Shown here piece by piece: positions 19,292 through 29,147 of a DNA stretch of 64,000 bases; position 1 is the first letter of the stretch, and every line of letters starts with the position of its first letter. The notes beneath the pieces were generated by a model. That model did no database searches and was not told the origin of the DNA. It saw nothing but the letters and a program-made list of their open reading frames with translations. The translations under genes and the position numbers were made by a program. This DNA comes from Pantoea cypripedii. GTDB lineage: Bacteria > Pseudomonadota > Gammaproteobacteria > Enterobacterales > Enterobacteriaceae. Where the stretch lies: the NCBI RefSeq assembly GCF_002095535.1, contig NZ_MLJI01000001.1, forward strand, positions 939,604 to 1,003,603, read 5' to 3'.

Positions 19292-20539
19292 ATGCCCAGC
19301 AAAAATCTCAGCGAAGAGCTGTTTAAACCGCGTTTCAAACACCCTGAAACCTCCTCTCTGGTGCGACGTGAGCACCATCAGCCCATCCAGGTTCATAACG
19401 CGCTGGAGGGTGACACTCAGCATTGCTGGTATCGCATGCTGAATAAGCTGCTGTGGACGTGGCGTGGCCTGTCTCCGCAGGAAATCAGCGAAGTGCTGGC
19501 CCGTATCGCCATCTGCAATCTTGAACACACCAGCGATTCCCTGTTGGACACGGTGATTGGTTACCGTGGTGGTAACTGGAACTTCGAGTGGACGAAGCAG
19601 GCAGGGATGTGGCAGCAGGAAGCGATGCAGTGCGAAAACCCTGACCAGGCTGGCCAGCACTGGCTGCATGCAGCAAACCTCTACAGCCTTGCGGCTTATC
19701 CTTATATTAAAGGCGACGAACTGGCCGATCAGGCTCAGGTGCTCGCCAATCATGCCTATGAAGAAGCGACGCAGCGGCTGGCTGGCGAACTGAAAACCCT
19801 GACCTTTCCTATCAGTGGCGGCAGTCCGGTTACGGGCTTCCTGCATATGCCAGCGCAGGCGCAGGCTCCGTATCCGACGGTGATGTTATGCGGTGGCCTG
19901 GATTCGTTGCAGATTGACCATTATCGCCTGTTCCACGATTACCTCGCACCGCGCGGCATCGCGATGCTGACGCTGGATATGCCATCGGTCGGCCTGAGCA
20001 GTAAATGGACGCTGAACCAGGACACCAGCCAGCTGCATCAACAGGTACTGCGTGAGCTGAGTAACGTGCCATGGATTGATCACACCCGCGTGGGGTTGTT
20101 TGGTTATCGTTTCGGGGCCAATGTGGCGACGCGACTCGCCTATCTGGAAGTGCCGCGCCTGCGTGCCGTGGCGACGCTGGGAGCGATGGTGCACGGCGTG
20201 TTTGTCGATGAACAGCGTCAGGACCAACTGCCGGATATGTATATGGATATGCTGGCAAGCCGCCTGGGCATGTTGTCCACCCCGGACAGCAATCTGCGCA
20301 CGGAACTCAATCGTTACTCCCTGAAAGTGCAGGGCCTGCTGGGCCGCCGCACGCCGATACCGATGCTGGCGGCGTACTGGAACAACGATCTGTTTAGCCC
20401 CGAAGAGGACGCGCGCATGATTGTTAACTCCTCGGCGCAGGGTAAAGCATTGTTGATTCCGGCGGCACCGGTTTTCAGCAGTTTCGACAAAGCGCTAAAT
20501 CAGATTTGCGACTGGCTGGCAAAGCAGTTAAAAGACTAA
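19292..20539 (+). CDS. frsA: FrsA, alpha/beta-hydrolase-fold protein
   Basis: A 415-residue protein matching E. coli FrsA (YafA). The N-terminal helical part is followed by an alpha/beta-hydrolase domain with [16 protein letters not shown] where the nucleophile elbow lies; note Arg where a serine nucleophile would be expected, which fits reports that the family is not a simple esterase. E. coli FrsA binds EIIA-Glc and has been linked to the balance of respiration and fermentation. Order gpt-frsA-crl is conserved. Confidence 0.94.
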   Translation: MPSKNLSEELFKPRFKHPETSSLVRREHHQPIQVHNALEGDTQHCWYRMLNKLLWTWRGLSPQEISEVLARIAICNLEHTSDSLLDTVIGYRGGNWNFEWTKQAGMWQQEAMQCENPDQAGQHWLHAANLYSLAAYPYIKGDELADQAQVLANHAYEEATQRLAGELKTLTFPISGGSPVTGFLHMPAQAQAPYPTVMLCGGLDSLQIDHYRLFHDYLAPRGIAMLTLDMPSVGLSSKWTLNQDTSQLHQQVLRELSNVPWIDHTRVGLFGYRFGANVATRLAYLEVPRLRAVATLGAMVHGVFVDEQRQDQLPDMYMDMLASRLGMLSTPDSNLRTELNRYSLKVQGLLGRRTPIPMLAAYWNNDLFSPEEDARMIVNSSAQGKALLIPAAPVFSSFDKALNQICDWLAKQLKD

Positions 20540-20585
20540 GTAGCGATCGTTACAAGGTCTGTTAACCAGTTAAGGGAGAATTAGC

Positions 20586-20987
20586 ATGTCGTTACCGAGT
20601 GGTCACCCCCGTAGTCGCCTGCTTAAGCGTTTTACTGAGCTGGGACCCTATATCCGCGAAGGGAAATGCGCAGAAACACGCTTCTTTTTCGATTGCCTGG
20701 CTGTGTGCATCAATGTGAAACCGGCACCGGAAAGCCGTGAATTCTGGGGCTGGTGGATGGAACTGGAAGCGCAGGAAGATCACTTCACCTACCAATACAC
20801 GTTTGGTATGTTTGATAAAGCGGGGAACTGGAGTGCCTCGGCGATCAAGGGCAAAGACAATAACGCCAGAGTAGAAGAGACGCTGCGCAACTTCCACGAG
20901 CGTCTTAAAGCCACACTTCATGAACTGAAGCTGGATCTCAAACCTGCTGCCGGATTTGATGAGCAGCCGGTAAAGTTAAGCGCCTGA
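20586..20987 (+). CDS. crl: Sigma factor-binding protein Crl
   Basis: A 133-residue protein with the typical Crl sequence ([29 protein letters not shown] core, WGWWMELE). Crl binds sigma-S and promotes its assembly with core RNA polymerase, raising RpoS-dependent transcription at modest RpoS levels. It lies 46 bases after frsA and converges on the porin gene across a strong terminator. Confidence 0.96.
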   Translation: MSLPSGHPRSRLLKRFTELGPYIREGKCAETRFFFDCLAVCINVKPAPESREFWGWWMELEAQEDHFTYQYTFGMFDKAGNWSASAIKGKDNNARVEETLRNFHERLKATLHELKLDLKPAAGFDEQPVKLSA

Positions 20988-20994
20988 CGGCGAT

Positions 20995-21022
20995 AAAAAA
21001 AGGGCAGGTGATGAGCCTGCCC
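20995..21022 (-). terminator. Rho-independent terminator of the porin gene
   Basis: On the minus strand GGGCAGG/CCTGCCC closes a seven-base loop and is followed by seven T residues, 32 bases after the porin stop. It may also help end crl transcripts coming the other way. Confidence 0.88.
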
Positions 21023-21054
21023 CTGGTTTCAGACACATTGAGGGTAAAGCTAAA

Positions 21055-22170
21055 TCAGAACTGGTAGGTCATGCCCACTGCAACCACGTCGTCGCTGTTG
21101 AGTGCCAGTTTGTTGTCGTCAGACAGCTGGTTGATTTTGTAATCCACCATCACAGACATGTTTTTGTTGAAGTAGTAAGTCGCACCCACGTCGATGTATT
21201 TCACCAGGTCGGCATCGCCGATACCGTTTTCGATATCTTTGCCTTTGGTCTGTACGTAACCCAGTGACGGACGCAGGCCGAAATCAAACTGATACTGTGC
21301 CACCAATTCGAGGTTCTGTGCTTTGTTCGCGGCACCAGAAACTGACGCACCCTGATATGTTCCGCTGATCGGAGTCATATTGCGGGTTTCGGTGTAGATC
21401 GCCGCCAGATACACGCTGTTGGCGTCATATTTCAGACCAGCACCCCAGGATTCAGCTTTCTGGCCTTTACCGTAGGTACGGGCTTCCTGCTGATTGGTAC
21501 GGTCAGAAGAGGTGACGGCACTGATCGCGCTGATGCCGGTATCACCAAAGGTGTAACCCAGTGATGCACCGTAACCGTCGCCGTTCTGACGAGAAGTATC
21601 GGTGGCGCTACCACGGGCGTTGGCGCTGGTAGAATCGTTTTTGCCCTGGTATTGCAGCGCGAAGCGCAGACCATCAACCAGGCCAAAGAAGTTGTTGTTA
21701 CGGTAAGTGGCTACGCCAGTAGCGCGCTGAGTCATGAAGTTATCCGCACGCGCAGTACCGTCGCCGCCGAATTCCGGGAATACGTCGGTCAGACCTTCCA
21801 CGTCATACAGCACGCCGTAGTTACGACCGTAGTCGAATGAACCGTACTGGCTGAATTTCAGACCAGCAAAGCCCAGACGGGTTTTGTTGCCGGTGTTAGC
21901 GTCTGAACCTTCAGAGTTGTTGACGTTGTACTGATATTCCCACTGGCCGTAACCGGTCATCAGGTCGTTGATCTTGGTCTGACCTTTGAAGCCGATACGA
22001 ACGTAGGATTTGTCACCGTTTGAGCTGGCGTTATCGCTCATGTAGTTTTCGGCTTTAACTTTGCCGTAGAAGTCCAGTTTGTTACCGTCTTTGTTGTAAA
22101 CTTCAGCGGCATGCGCGGTTGAAGCCAGAGCCAGCGCGGATACGACTAATGCCAGTTTGCTTTTCATCAT
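21055..22170 (-). CDS. phoE: General porin at the phoE position
   Basis: A 371-residue outer-membrane trimeric porin with a signal peptide (cleavage after STAHA near residue 21), mature N-terminus [16 protein letters not shown], loop-3 motif PEFGGDG and C-terminal GMTYQF. Position between crl and proB is that of E. coli phoE, and a good Pho box lies upstream. In loop 3, however, [10 protein letters not shown] carries Gln where E. coli PhoE has the anion-selectivity Lys (DNFMTKRASG, from memory). The symbol reflects locus and regulation; pore selectivity may be nearer OmpC. Confidence 0.85.
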   Translation of the reverse strand: MMKSKLALVVSALALASTAHAAEVYNKDGNKLDFYGKVKAENYMSDNASSNGDKSYVRIGFKGQTKINDLMTGYGQWEYQYNVNNSEGSDANTGNKTRLGFAGLKFSQYGSFDYGRNYGVLYDVEGLTDVFPEFGGDGTARADNFMTQRATGVATYRNNNFFGLVDGLRFALQYQGKNDSTSANARGSATDTSRQNGDGYGASLGYTFGDTGISAISAVTSSDRTNQQEARTYGKGQKAESWGAGLKYDANSVYLAAIYTETRNMTPISGTYQGASVSGAANKAQNLELVAQYQFDFGLRPSLGYVQTKGKDIENGIGDADLVKYIDVGATYYFNKNMSVMVDYKINQLSDDNKLALNSDDVVAVGMTYQF

Positions 22171-22254
22171 TTTGCTATCAATCCCAATGAGTAAAATTTG
22201 TTGTGCCCGTGAAAGGGCTTGTAATAAAACACGGGGACTTTTTACCGTTTAGCG

Positions 22255-22272
22255 ATGAAAGTTTTATGACAG
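22255..22272 (-). promoter_or_regulatory. Pho box upstream of the porin gene
   Basis: On the minus strand the site reads CTGTCAT-AAAA-CTTTCAT, two 7-bp direct repeats separated by 4 bp, 13 of 14 bases agreeing with the PhoB consensus repeats. A TAAAAA sequence 10 bases further could be the -10. It starts 85 bases upstream of the porin ATG. Confidence 0.8.
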
Positions 22273-22421
22273 TTTTTCTGATTTCTTGTTAATTGCGAAC
22301 TTTTGGTCTACCGCATTGTCCGGGGATTTTTGTGCTTTTCCCCCGGCGGCTGTTGGCTTCCTTGCTCACTCCTGATAAAACGTCCCTTCGCAGAACTTTT
22401 TTCTTATATGGCAGGAAAAAC

Positions 22422-23525
22422 ATGAGTGGCAGTCAGACCCTTGTGGTCAAGTTGGGTACCAGCGTTCTTACTGGCGGTTCACGTCGGTTGAATCGGGCGC
22501 ATATGGTGGAGCTGGTTCGTCAGTGTGCACAGCAGCATGCGGCGGGTCATCGTATTGTTATCGTCACCTCGGGCGCGATGGCGGCCGGGCGCGAACACCT
22601 GGGTTACCCTGAACTGCCACCTACCATCGCCTCAAAGCAGCTGCTGGCTGCGGTGGGGCAGAGCCGTCTGATCCAACTGTGGGAACAGCTGTTTTCGATT
22701 TACGGCATTCATATCGGGCAGATGCTGCTGACGCGTGCTGATATGGAAGACCGTGAGCGTTTCCTGTACGCACGCGACACGCTGCGCGCGTTGCTCGATA
22801 ACCATATCGTGCCGGTTATCAATGAAAACGATGCCGTTGCCACCGCCGAAATTAAAGTTGGCGATAATGATAATTTGTCGGCGCTGGCCGCCATGCTGGC
22901 GGGTGCTGACAAGCTGCTGCTGCTGACCGATCAACAGGGGCTGTTTACGGCCGATCCACGCAATAATCCGGAAGCGGAGCTGATCAGCGATGTGCATCAG
23001 ATTGACGATGCGCTGCGCACGCTGGCCGGTGGTAGCGTCTCGGGTCTCGGGACCGGTGGGATGGCGACCAAGCTACAGGCGGCGGATGTTGCCTGTCGTG
23101 CAGGTATCGATGTGATTATCGCCGCAGGCAGCCGCAGCAACGTGATTGGCGAGGTGATCGACGGGAAACCAGTCGGCACCCGTTTCCACGCGCAGCAAAC
23201 GCCACTGGAAAACCGTAAACGCTGGATCTTTGGTGCGCCTCCGGCCGGTGAAATCACCGTGGATGATGGCGCGCTGGCTGCGATTCTTGAACGCGGCAGC
23301 TCCCTGCTGCCAAAAGGTATCCGTGAGGTGCAGGGCAACTTCTCGCGTGGGGAAGTGATCCGCATTCGCAGCCTTGAAGGGCGCGATATTGCCCATGGCG
23401 TAACACGTTATAACAGCGATGCGATGCGTATGATCGCCGGACATCACAGCCAGCAGATCGGCGAGATCCTCGGTTACGAATATGGCCCGGTAGCCGTGCA
23501 CCGTGACGATATGATCGTCAGTTAA
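22422..23525 (+). CDS. proB: Glutamate 5-kinase
   Basis: A 367-residue enzyme with an N-terminal amino acid kinase domain ([32 protein letters not shown]) and a C-terminal PUA domain (about residues 275-367). It catalyses the committed, proline-inhibited step of proline synthesis. ATG 22422 follows AGGAAAAAC and yields exactly the E. coli length; the long upstream in-frame extension covers the divergent promoter region and is not real. proA follows 10 bases later. Confidence 0.97.
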   Translation: MSGSQTLVVKLGTSVLTGGSRRLNRAHMVELVRQCAQQHAAGHRIVIVTSGAMAAGREHLGYPELPPTIASKQLLAAVGQSRLIQLWEQLFSIYGIHIGQMLLTRADMEDRERFLYARDTLRALLDNHIVPVINENDAVATAEIKVGDNDNLSALAAMLAGADKLLLLTDQQGLFTADPRNNPEAELISDVHQIDDALRTLAGGSVSGLGTGGMATKLQAADVACRAGIDVIIAAGSRSNVIGEVIDGKPVGTRFHAQQTPLENRKRWIFGAPPAGEITVDDGALAAILERGSSLLPKGIREVQGNFSRGEVIRIRSLEGRDIAHGVTRYNSDAMRMIAGHHSQQIGEILGYEYGPVAVHRDDMIVS

Positions 23526-23535
23526 GGAGCGATTG

Positions 23536-24789
23536 ATGTTAGAAGAAATGGGTAAAGCGGCGCGAGCGGCGTCGTATAAACTGGCGGAACTCTCCACCGC
23601 AGAAAAAAACCAGGTGCTGCTGACTATCGCCGATCGGCTGGAAGCGGAAAGCGCCGACATCCTCGCGGCGAATGAGCAGGATCTGGCCGATGCGCGCCAG
23701 AACGGCATGAGTGCCGCGCTGCTGGATCGTCTGACGCTCAACCCACAGCGCCTGAAAGGTATCGCTGATGATGTCCGTCAGGTATGCCGTCTGGCCGATC
23801 CGGTCGGACAACTGATTGATGGCGGGTTGCTTGATAGCGGCCTGCGTATTGAGCGCCGCCGGGTACCCTTAGGCGTGGTGGGAGTGATTTATGAAGCACG
23901 TCCTAACGTCACGGTGGATGTTGCCTCGCTGTGCCTGAAAACCGGTAACGCAGCGATTCTGCGCGGCGGTAAAGAAACGTATCGTACTAACGCGGCGACG
24001 GTGCGGGTGATTCAGAACGCGCTGGTGCAGCACGGTTTACCGGCGGGCGCCGTCCAGGCAATTGAGAACCCGGATCGTGAATTGGTTAATCAGCTGCTGA
24101 AGCTGGATCGCTATGTCGATATGCTGATCCCGCGCGGTGGTGCCGGGTTGCACAAACTCTGCCGTGAAAACTCGACCATTCCGGTGATCACCGGGGGGAT
24201 TGGGGTGTGCCATCTGTATCTTGATGAAACCATGGACATCGAAGCGGCGCTGACGGTCATCGTCAACGCTAAAAAGCAGCGCCCGAGTGCCTGTAACTCA
24301 CTGGAAACGCTGCTGATTCATCGCGATCAGGCCGCACGCTTCCTGCCTGCTTTCCTGCAACGTATGGCGCAGGAACAGATTGCGCTGCATGCTGATGAGA
24401 ACATCATCGCACTGGTGCAGAACGGTCCGGCCAGTGTGGTGGCGGTGAAGGCTGCCGAATATGACGATGAATGGTTGTCGAACGATCTGAATATCAAGTT
24501 GGTGGATAGCATTGATGAGGCGATTGACCATATTCGGCTTCATGGTACTCAACACTCGGATGGCATCCTGACGCGTAGCATCAGCAACGCCAACCGTTTC
24601 GTGAATCAGGTCGATTCATCGGCAGTTTACGTTAATGCCAGCACGCGCTTCACCGATGGCGGCCAGTTTGGCCTGGGTGCTGAAGTGGCTGTCAGTACAC
24701 AAAAACTTCATGCGCGTGGGCCAATGGGCCTCGAAGCCTTAACCACCTACAAATGGATTGGCTGGGGCAACGATACGCCACGCGGTTGA
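23536..24789 (+). CDS. proA: Gamma-glutamyl phosphate reductase
   Basis: A 417-residue aldehyde dehydrogenase-fold enzyme; the catalytic Cys is in [15 protein letters not shown] and the cofactor region [15 protein letters not shown] is present. It reduces gamma-glutamyl phosphate to glutamate semialdehyde, which cyclises to the substrate of ProC (encoded separately at 50284). ATG 23536 was preferred over a TTG one codon earlier. It ends in a strong terminator. Confidence 0.97.
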   Translation: MLEEMGKAARAASYKLAELSTAEKNQVLLTIADRLEAESADILAANEQDLADARQNGMSAALLDRLTLNPQRLKGIADDVRQVCRLADPVGQLIDGGLLDSGLRIERRRVPLGVVGVIYEARPNVTVDVASLCLKTGNAAILRGGKETYRTNAATVRVIQNALVQHGLPAGAVQAIENPDRELVNQLLKLDRYVDMLIPRGGAGLHKLCRENSTIPVITGGIGVCHLYLDETMDIEAALTVIVNAKKQRPSACNSLETLLIHRDQAARFLPAFLQRMAQEQIALHADENIIALVQNGPASVVAVKAAEYDDEWLSNDLNIKLVDSIDEAIDHIRLHGTQHSDGILTRSISNANRFVNQVDSSAVYVNASTRFTDGGQFGLGAEVAVSTQKLHARGPMGLEALTTYKWIGWGNDTPRG

Positions 24790-24810
24790 TGTTTATTTAG
24801 TCTGGAAATG

Positions 24811-24837
24811 GGCACCCGAAGCGGTGCCTATTTTTTT
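24811..24837 (+). terminator. Rho-independent terminator of proBA
   Basis: GGCACC/GGTGCC stem around CGAAGC, followed by TA and seven T residues, 21 bases after the proA stop. Confidence 0.9.
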
Positions 24838-24959
24838 ATTAATAATGCGATGCGGAACTGATATTACGCATGTATGGTATTTACGGTTTTTAATTACGTG
24901 TTCTCGTTACTTAAATAAAGAAATGGGCGCCTGAGCAAACATGTAAACAATGACGGAAT

Positions 24960-24979
24960 AGCGGGGGAAATCCCCCGCT
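24960..24979. terminator. GC-rich hairpin at the 3' side of the hok-like gene
   Basis: A perfect stem AGCGGGGGA/TCCCCCGCT with a two-base loop lies 10 bases past the stop of the Hok-like gene. There is no T-run, so it may stabilise the long-lived toxin mRNA rather than terminate by the intrinsic route. Confidence 0.5.
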
Positions 24980-24989
24980 TATGAAGTTT

Positions 24990-25136
24990 CTACGATCGTA
25001 ACTCGCAGGCCATTACCGCAGATAATTCAGCTGTGAATATCTTTAATCGTAACTCGCATAACGAACTGCGATTAATCAGACACAGAACTAATAAAATGAG
25101 TCCGCTGATAATCAGCTGGCTGAATATTGACTTCAT
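24990..25136 (-). CDS. Hok/Gef-family type I toxin (48 residues)
   Basis: A 48-codon reading frame, starting ATG 25136 and ending TAG 24990-24992, with AAGGAG 9 bases before the start. The peptide has an N-terminal hydrophobic helix (about residues 4-22, with ISGLILLVLCLI), then RSSLCELR and a tail with ELSAVMACE. This is the Hok arrangement: a single membrane segment followed by CELR and an E-x-AAxMA-type tail. Such peptides depolarise the inner membrane when expressed. The upstream leader also resembles hok mRNA. It lies opposite to proA and thrW, in the gap between them. Confidence 0.85.
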   Translation of the reverse strand: MKSIFSQLIISGLILLVLCLINRSSLCELRLKIFTAELSAVMACELRS

Positions 25137-25159
25137 CGTCACTTACTCCTTGATTTAAA

Positions 25160-25216
25160 GCGAGCAAGCGACTACCCTGACATTGTTGAGATGTGGTTGG
25201 GTAGTCGCTCGCTCGC
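25160..25216 (-). ncRNA. hok-type mRNA leader stem-loop
   Basis: Arms 25160-25177 and 25199-25216 are inverted repeats matching at 17 of 18 positions around a 21-base loop. On the minus strand the leader upstream (to about 25330) contains GCGCTTGAGGCAATCTGCC and TTAACCACCGCGAG, which recall the R1 hok leader (GCGCTTGAGGCTTTCTGCC, TTAACCACCACGAG, from memory). In that family the leader is translated or kept silent according to its folding and Sok binding. Confidence 0.65.
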
Positions 25217-25265
25217 GGTGGTTAAGTAAAATTAATCCCGCGAGCAACCTCTCCACAATCCACCT
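25199..25265 (+). ncRNA. Probable Sok-like antisense antitoxin RNA
   Basis: By position relative to the hok-like leader, an antisense RNA starting near 25200 and running about 60-70 bases rightwards would cover the loop and the region preceding the toxin reading frame, as Sok does. CTGACA at 25177 and GGTAGT at 25200, 17 bases apart, form a weak candidate promoter. Both ends are guesses. Confidence 0.45.
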
Positions 25266-25560
25266 CAATTATCCTTTCTGATGCTTAAGGCAGATTGCCT
25301 CAAGCGCCCGCAGGCAGTCTACTCTGTTTTTTATTAAACCTGGTGTTTATTTTAATTATTTTTACTTTTCTATTTTTTTAATTAACGGATTTATTTAATG
25401 TCTTCTGTTAATTCGATGCGTTAATTTTTAATCTAATTTTTTAATGGCGAATACAAGCTGTGAGGCGTCTTACCAGCCATCACCGACGAGTGTTTTTGTG
25501 TGCGATATGAACGTTTTTATCAGCTAATGCTGAGAAAACTAACTCCCCGTGCTTTGGCGC

Positions 25561-25589
25561 TTGACTCATGTGGCGGTTTTTTCTAACGT
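25561..25589 (+). promoter_or_regulatory. Promoter of the tRNA-Thr gene
   Basis: TTGACT and TAACGT are spaced by 17 bases, with a GC-rich discriminator (GTTGCCCCG) after the -10, as is common for stable RNA genes. The -10 ends 24 bases before the mature tRNA 5' end. Confidence 0.55.
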
Positions 25590-25613
25590 GTTGCCCCGTA
25601 GTTCCCGCCTTAT

Positions 25614-25689
25614 GCCGGTATAGCTCAGTTGGTAGAGCAGCGCATTCGTAATGCGAAGGTCGTAGGTTCGACTCCTATTACCGGCACCA
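25614..25689 (+). tRNA. thrW: tRNA-Thr (anticodon CGT)
   Basis: A 76-base cloverleaf with encoded CCA: acceptor GCCGGTA pairs with TACCGGC, D-loop AGCTCAGTTGGTAGAGC, anticodon loop ATTCGTAAT within the GCG...CGC-type stem, and T-loop GGTTCGACTCC. The CGT anticodon reads ACG threonine codons. It sits downstream of proBA, the E. coli thrW position, a known integration site; no integrase or duplicated tRNA end is seen here. Confidence 0.97.
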
Positions 25690-25973
25690 GTTAAATTAAT
25701 CCACCCCGCTATCAACCCCCAATGTTCCCCCTTGCACTCTTTTCACGTCTCAGGTCAAATAGCGCCCAGGCAAACGGTTGCGTGCTTACTTCGTGCATTT
25801 ATGTCCATTAAATAGTCGACATGAGCATTAATCACACTTTTGTGACCGATTTTTGCGTTTATGCCATCCGGGCCGTAAAAAAACGGTTAGCATGAGGGTG
25901 TCGCGCCGACCGCGTCATAATTCGCAGCCGATACCGGCTGTGCTTTGGATCAAGATTCATTCTGGAGAGACAG
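25690..25973. other. Intergenic leader of sdaC
   Basis: No gene was found in these 284 bases. An inverted repeat TCACACTTTTGTGA lies at 25832-25845; its halves face the opposite way from a CRP site, so it was not called as one. The sdaC ribosome-binding site (GGAGAG) is at the right end. Confidence 0.4.
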
Positions 25974-27263
25974 ATGGAAACCACGCAAACCGGCACGGCG
26001 GGTGCCGTCGAGGTAGCCGCAAAGGGCTGGCGAAAAAGTGATACCGTGTGGATGCTGGGCTTGTACGGTACGGCGATTGGGGCAGGGGTGTTGTTTCTGC
26101 CCATCAATGCCGGGGCAGGCGGTTTGATTCCGCTGATTATCATGGCGATTCTCGCCTTTCCGATGACGTTTTATGCCCACCGTGCACTGACGCGGTTTGT
26201 GCTCTCCGGGAAAAATCCCGGCGAAAATATCACTGAAGTGGTGGAAGAACATTTTGGCGTGGGCGCGGGTAAGATCATCACGCTGCTCTACTTTTTTGCC
26301 ATTTATCCCATCCTGCTGATGTACAGCGTGGCGATTACCAACACCGTCGATAGCTTTATCGTGCATCAACTGGGCCTGGTATCGCCGCCGCGTGCCGTGC
26401 TGGCGCTGATTTTGATTGTTGGCATGATGACCGTGGTGCGTTTTGGCGAGCAGATGATCGTCAAAGCGATGAGCGTGCTGGTGTTCCCGTTTGTGGCGGT
26501 ACTGATGCTGCTGGCGTGCTATCTGGTGCCGCACTGGCATGGCGCAGCGCTGGAAAGTCTGTCATTCAGCCAGAGTAGCGGCGACAGCAATATCTGGATG
26601 ACGCTGTGGCTGGCGATTCCGGTGATGGTGTTTTCCTTTAACCATTCACCGATCATCTCCTCTTTTGCCGTGGCAAAGCGCGAAGAATATGGCGCAGGGG
26701 CGGAACAGAAGTGTTCCCGTATCCTGGCCTGCGCCCATCTGATGATGGTGCTGACGGTGATGTTCTTTGTGTTTAGCTGTGTGCTGAGCCTGTCACCGGC
26801 GGATCTTGATGCGGCCAAAGCGCAAAACATCACCATTCTGTCTTACCTGGCCAATCACTTTAACGTGCCGATGATCGCCTGGCTGGGACCGATTGTGGCG
26901 ATGGTCGCGATCACCAAATCTTTCCTTGGCCATTATCTTGGCGCGCGTGAAGGTTTTAATGGGCTGGTGATTAAATCGCTGCGCAGTCGGGGGAAAAGTG
27001 TTGCACCGCAGCGTCTGAACCGTCTGACGTCGCTGTTTATGCTGCTGACCACCTGGCTGGTGGCGACGCTCAATCCGAGCATTCTGGGGATGATTGAGAC
27101 CCTGGGCGGGCCGATTATTGCCATGCTGCTGTTCCTGATGCCGATGTATGCCATTCAGAAAGTGCCGGCAATGCGTCAGTACAGCGGGAAGATCAGCAAT
27201 GGATTTGTGGTGATTGTCGGCGTGCTGGCAATTTCATCCATTTTTTATTCGCTGGCGAATTAA
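25974..27263 (+). CDS. sdaC: Serine/proton symporter
   Basis: A 429-residue inner-membrane protein with about eleven hydrophobic segments, the same length as E. coli SdaC and very similar from METTQT onward (YGTAIGAGVLFLPINAG, FSFNHSPIISSFAVAKREEYG). It belongs to the HAAAP family and imports L-serine with protons. In E. coli sdaC is followed by the serine deaminase sdaB; here it stands alone downstream of thrW and is followed by a convergent chemoreceptor gene. Confidence 0.94.
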   Translation: METTQTGTAGAVEVAAKGWRKSDTVWMLGLYGTAIGAGVLFLPINAGAGGLIPLIIMAILAFPMTFYAHRALTRFVLSGKNPGENITEVVEEHFGVGAGKIITLLYFFAIYPILLMYSVAITNTVDSFIVHQLGLVSPPRAVLALILIVGMMTVVRFGEQMIVKAMSVLVFPFVAVLMLLACYLVPHWHGAALESLSFSQSSGDSNIWMTLWLAIPVMVFSFNHSPIISSFAVAKREEYGAGAEQKCSRILACAHLMMVLTVMFFVFSCVLSLSPADLDAAKAQNITILSYLANHFNVPMIAWLGPIVAMVAITKSFLGHYLGAREGFNGLVIKSLRSRGKSVAPQRLNRLTSLFMLLTTWLVATLNPSILGMIETLGGPIIAMLLFLMPMYAIQKVPAMRQYSGKISNGFVVIVGVLAISSIFYSLAN

Positions 27264-27270
27264 TGCCATG

Positions 27271-27294
27271 ACGGTGGCGAATTCTCGCCACCGT
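27271..27294. terminator. Hairpin between sdaC and the chemoreceptor gene
   Basis: A perfect 10-bp stem ACGGTGGCGA/TCGCCACCGT around ATTC, between convergent genes and ten bases from the receptor stop. No long T-run on either side. Confidence 0.65.
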
Positions 27295-27303
27295 TAAATT
27301 GCC

Positions 27304-28878
27304 TTACACCGCGCTCAGTTCTAACGTGCGGCCAGTTTTAAACACACTCATTGATTGCGCCAGACGCTCAGCCTGGTCCTGCAATGCCTGGGAGGCTGCC
27401 GACGCTTCCTGTACCAGTGCGGCATTCTGCTGTGTTACCGCTTCCATCTGGGTAATCGCCAGATTGATTTCGCTGATGCCGCTGCTCTGCTCGTTGCTGG
27501 CAATGGTGATTTCACCCATGATATCCGCCACGCTTTTCACGCTGTTGACCACTTCACCGATGGTTGAACCGGCATGAGAGACCAGACGGCTGCCTTCATC
27601 CACTTTCGCCACCGAATCTTCAATCAGCACTTTGATCTCTTTCGCTGCTGAGGCAGAGCGCTGTGCCAGATTGCGGACTTCGCTGGCGACCACGGCAAAA
27701 CCACGCCCTTGTTCACCGGCACGCGCGGCTTCCACTGCGGCGTTGAGTGACAGGATGTTGGTCTGGAAGGCAATGGAGTCAATCACGCTGATGATATCGA
27801 CAATCTTCTTCGATGACAGCGCAATGGCCTCCATCTTCTCAATCACCTGCTCCATCACCTCGCCACCTTCTTTCGCCACATCAGAGGTGTTGGCGACCAG
27901 CTTGTTAGCCTCACGCGCGTTCTCGGCGTTGTGTTTCACCGTTGAGGTCATTTGCTCCATCGCTGAGGCGGTTTCTTCCAGCGAACTGGCCTGCTGTTCG
28001 GTACGCGAGGAGAGGTCAAGGTTGCCGCTGGAGATCTGGTTGGATGCCACGGCAATGGTGTCAGAACCGGCACGCACATCAGAAACGATGGTCAGCAGGT
28101 TATCGTTCATGCTTTGCAACGCACGCATCAGCACGCCGGTTTCATCGGTGCTTTTCACTTCAATGTGGGTGCTGAGATCGCCCGCCGCGACTTTACCGGC
28201 AATCTCAACCGCTTCATTCAGCGGACGTACGATCGAACGCGTCAGTAAAAAGCCGAGGATAATCGAGGCGACAATGGCGATAGCGGAGAACACCAGCGTC
28301 ACCATGATGGCGGTTGAACCATCGGCAATAATGGTAATCCCTTCCTTCTGCAGCTGTTCAGACTGCGAATTGGCAAACGCGTTAGCACTGTCGAGATAGG
28401 TATTCTGGGTATCGGTGATCGATTTCAGCACATAGGTACTGGCACCATCCAGATTGCCTGCACGCACCAGATCCAGCAGCGCATTTTTCTGCTGTTCAAA
28501 CTTATGACTGGCTTCCAGCAGACCGGCGATCTTCTTTTTCCCGACAGCGGTCACCTGGATCGCTTCGATTTTTTTCATCGCCGTGTTGGTACGGTCGGTC
28601 GCTTCAGCCAGTTGTTTGAAGCGTTTTTCGTTGTTCTCCGGACGGGTGGTATCGATGACGATGCCGCGCAGGTATTTGATCTGATCGTTGACGCCATCGC
28701 GCACATCAAATCCCAGGCGCACTTTGACATAACGATCTTCGACAATGGAGGTGATGCCATTTTTGATGTTGCTGATTTTCGTGATGGAGGTAATTCCCAC
28801 CACCACCAGCAGCGCCACCACCAGGCCAAAGGCGATGCCCAGCCGGACGCCGACCTTCAGGTTCTTAAAGCTCAACAT
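27304..28878 (-). CDS. Methyl-accepting chemotaxis protein
   Basis: A 524-residue chemoreceptor: transmembrane segment at about residues 10-32, a periplasmic four-helix sensor region to about 185, a second membrane segment at about 190-212, HAMP, and a signalling domain with the hairpin-tip motif [20 protein letters not shown]. The C-terminus ends LELSAV, so there is no NWETF pentapeptide to tether CheR/CheB. ATG 28878 follows GGAG. A FliA-type promoter lies about 145 bases upstream and cheV is the next gene upstream. The ligand is unknown. Confidence 0.92.
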   Translation of the reverse strand: MLSFKNLKVGVRLGIAFGLVVALLVVVGITSITKISNIKNGITSIVEDRYVKVRLGFDVRDGVNDQIKYLRGIVIDTTRPENNEKRFKQLAEATDRTNTAMKKIEAIQVTAVGKKKIAGLLEASHKFEQQKNALLDLVRAGNLDGASTYVLKSITDTQNTYLDSANAFANSQSEQLQKEGITIIADGSTAIMVTLVFSAIAIVASIILGFLLTRSIVRPLNEAVEIAGKVAAGDLSTHIEVKSTDETGVLMRALQSMNDNLLTIVSDVRAGSDTIAVASNQISSGNLDLSSRTEQQASSLEETASAMEQMTSTVKHNAENAREANKLVANTSDVAKEGGEVMEQVIEKMEAIALSSKKIVDIISVIDSIAFQTNILSLNAAVEAARAGEQGRGFAVVASEVRNLAQRSASAAKEIKVLIEDSVAKVDEGSRLVSHAGSTIGEVVNSVKSVADIMGEITIASNEQSSGISEINLAITQMEAVTQQNAALVQEASAASQALQDQAERLAQSMSVFKTGRTLELSAV

Positions 28879-29022
28879 AGGTTCTCCCCGTGATACCAAA
28901 ATGTATGGTTTTCAAGATAGAAAAGCAGATGAGTTATCTGCATCAGGTTGATGTTTTTTAAGGAAAAAAAAGTGTACTCACTTCGGCGGGACAAGCCTGA
29001 CCGGCACGCGCAAGCGCTATGG

Positions 29023-29049
29023 TTATCGGATGTTAATGTTTTTACTTTA
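29023..29049 (-). promoter_or_regulatory. Sigma-28 (FliA) promoter of the chemoreceptor gene
   Basis: On the minus strand TAAA-N15-TCCGATAA matches the FliA consensus TAAA-N15-GCCGATAA at 11 of 12 bases with exact spacing. It places the gene in the late flagellar regulon. Confidence 0.8.
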
Positions 29050-29113
29050 ATTTTTTAGAGGTGTGTCACAAAAATTTGACCGGAAATGACATCTTGCAGG
29101 CGGGATGTAACAT

Positions 29114-29140
29114 GCAGCGGCGCGATAACTCGCGCCGCAC
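29114..29140. repeat. REP variant between cheV and the chemoreceptor gene
   Basis: GCGGCGCGA/TCGCGCCGC form a perfect 9-bp stem with TAAC loop. It is related to the dispersed REP but has AACT in place of the usual TTTAT centre. This is the only copy lying between co-directional genes rather than convergent ones. Confidence 0.7.
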
Positions 29141-29147
29141 GCGTGAT

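Noticed and set aside
25832..25845. CRP site upstream of sdaC
   Set aside because: The half-sites read TCACA-N4-TGTGA, the inverse orientation and wrong spacing for TGTGA-N6-TCACA.
25614..25973. Integrated element at thrW
   Set aside because: No integrase, no direct repeat of the tRNA 3' end and no foreign gene block follow; only sdaC is found downstream.
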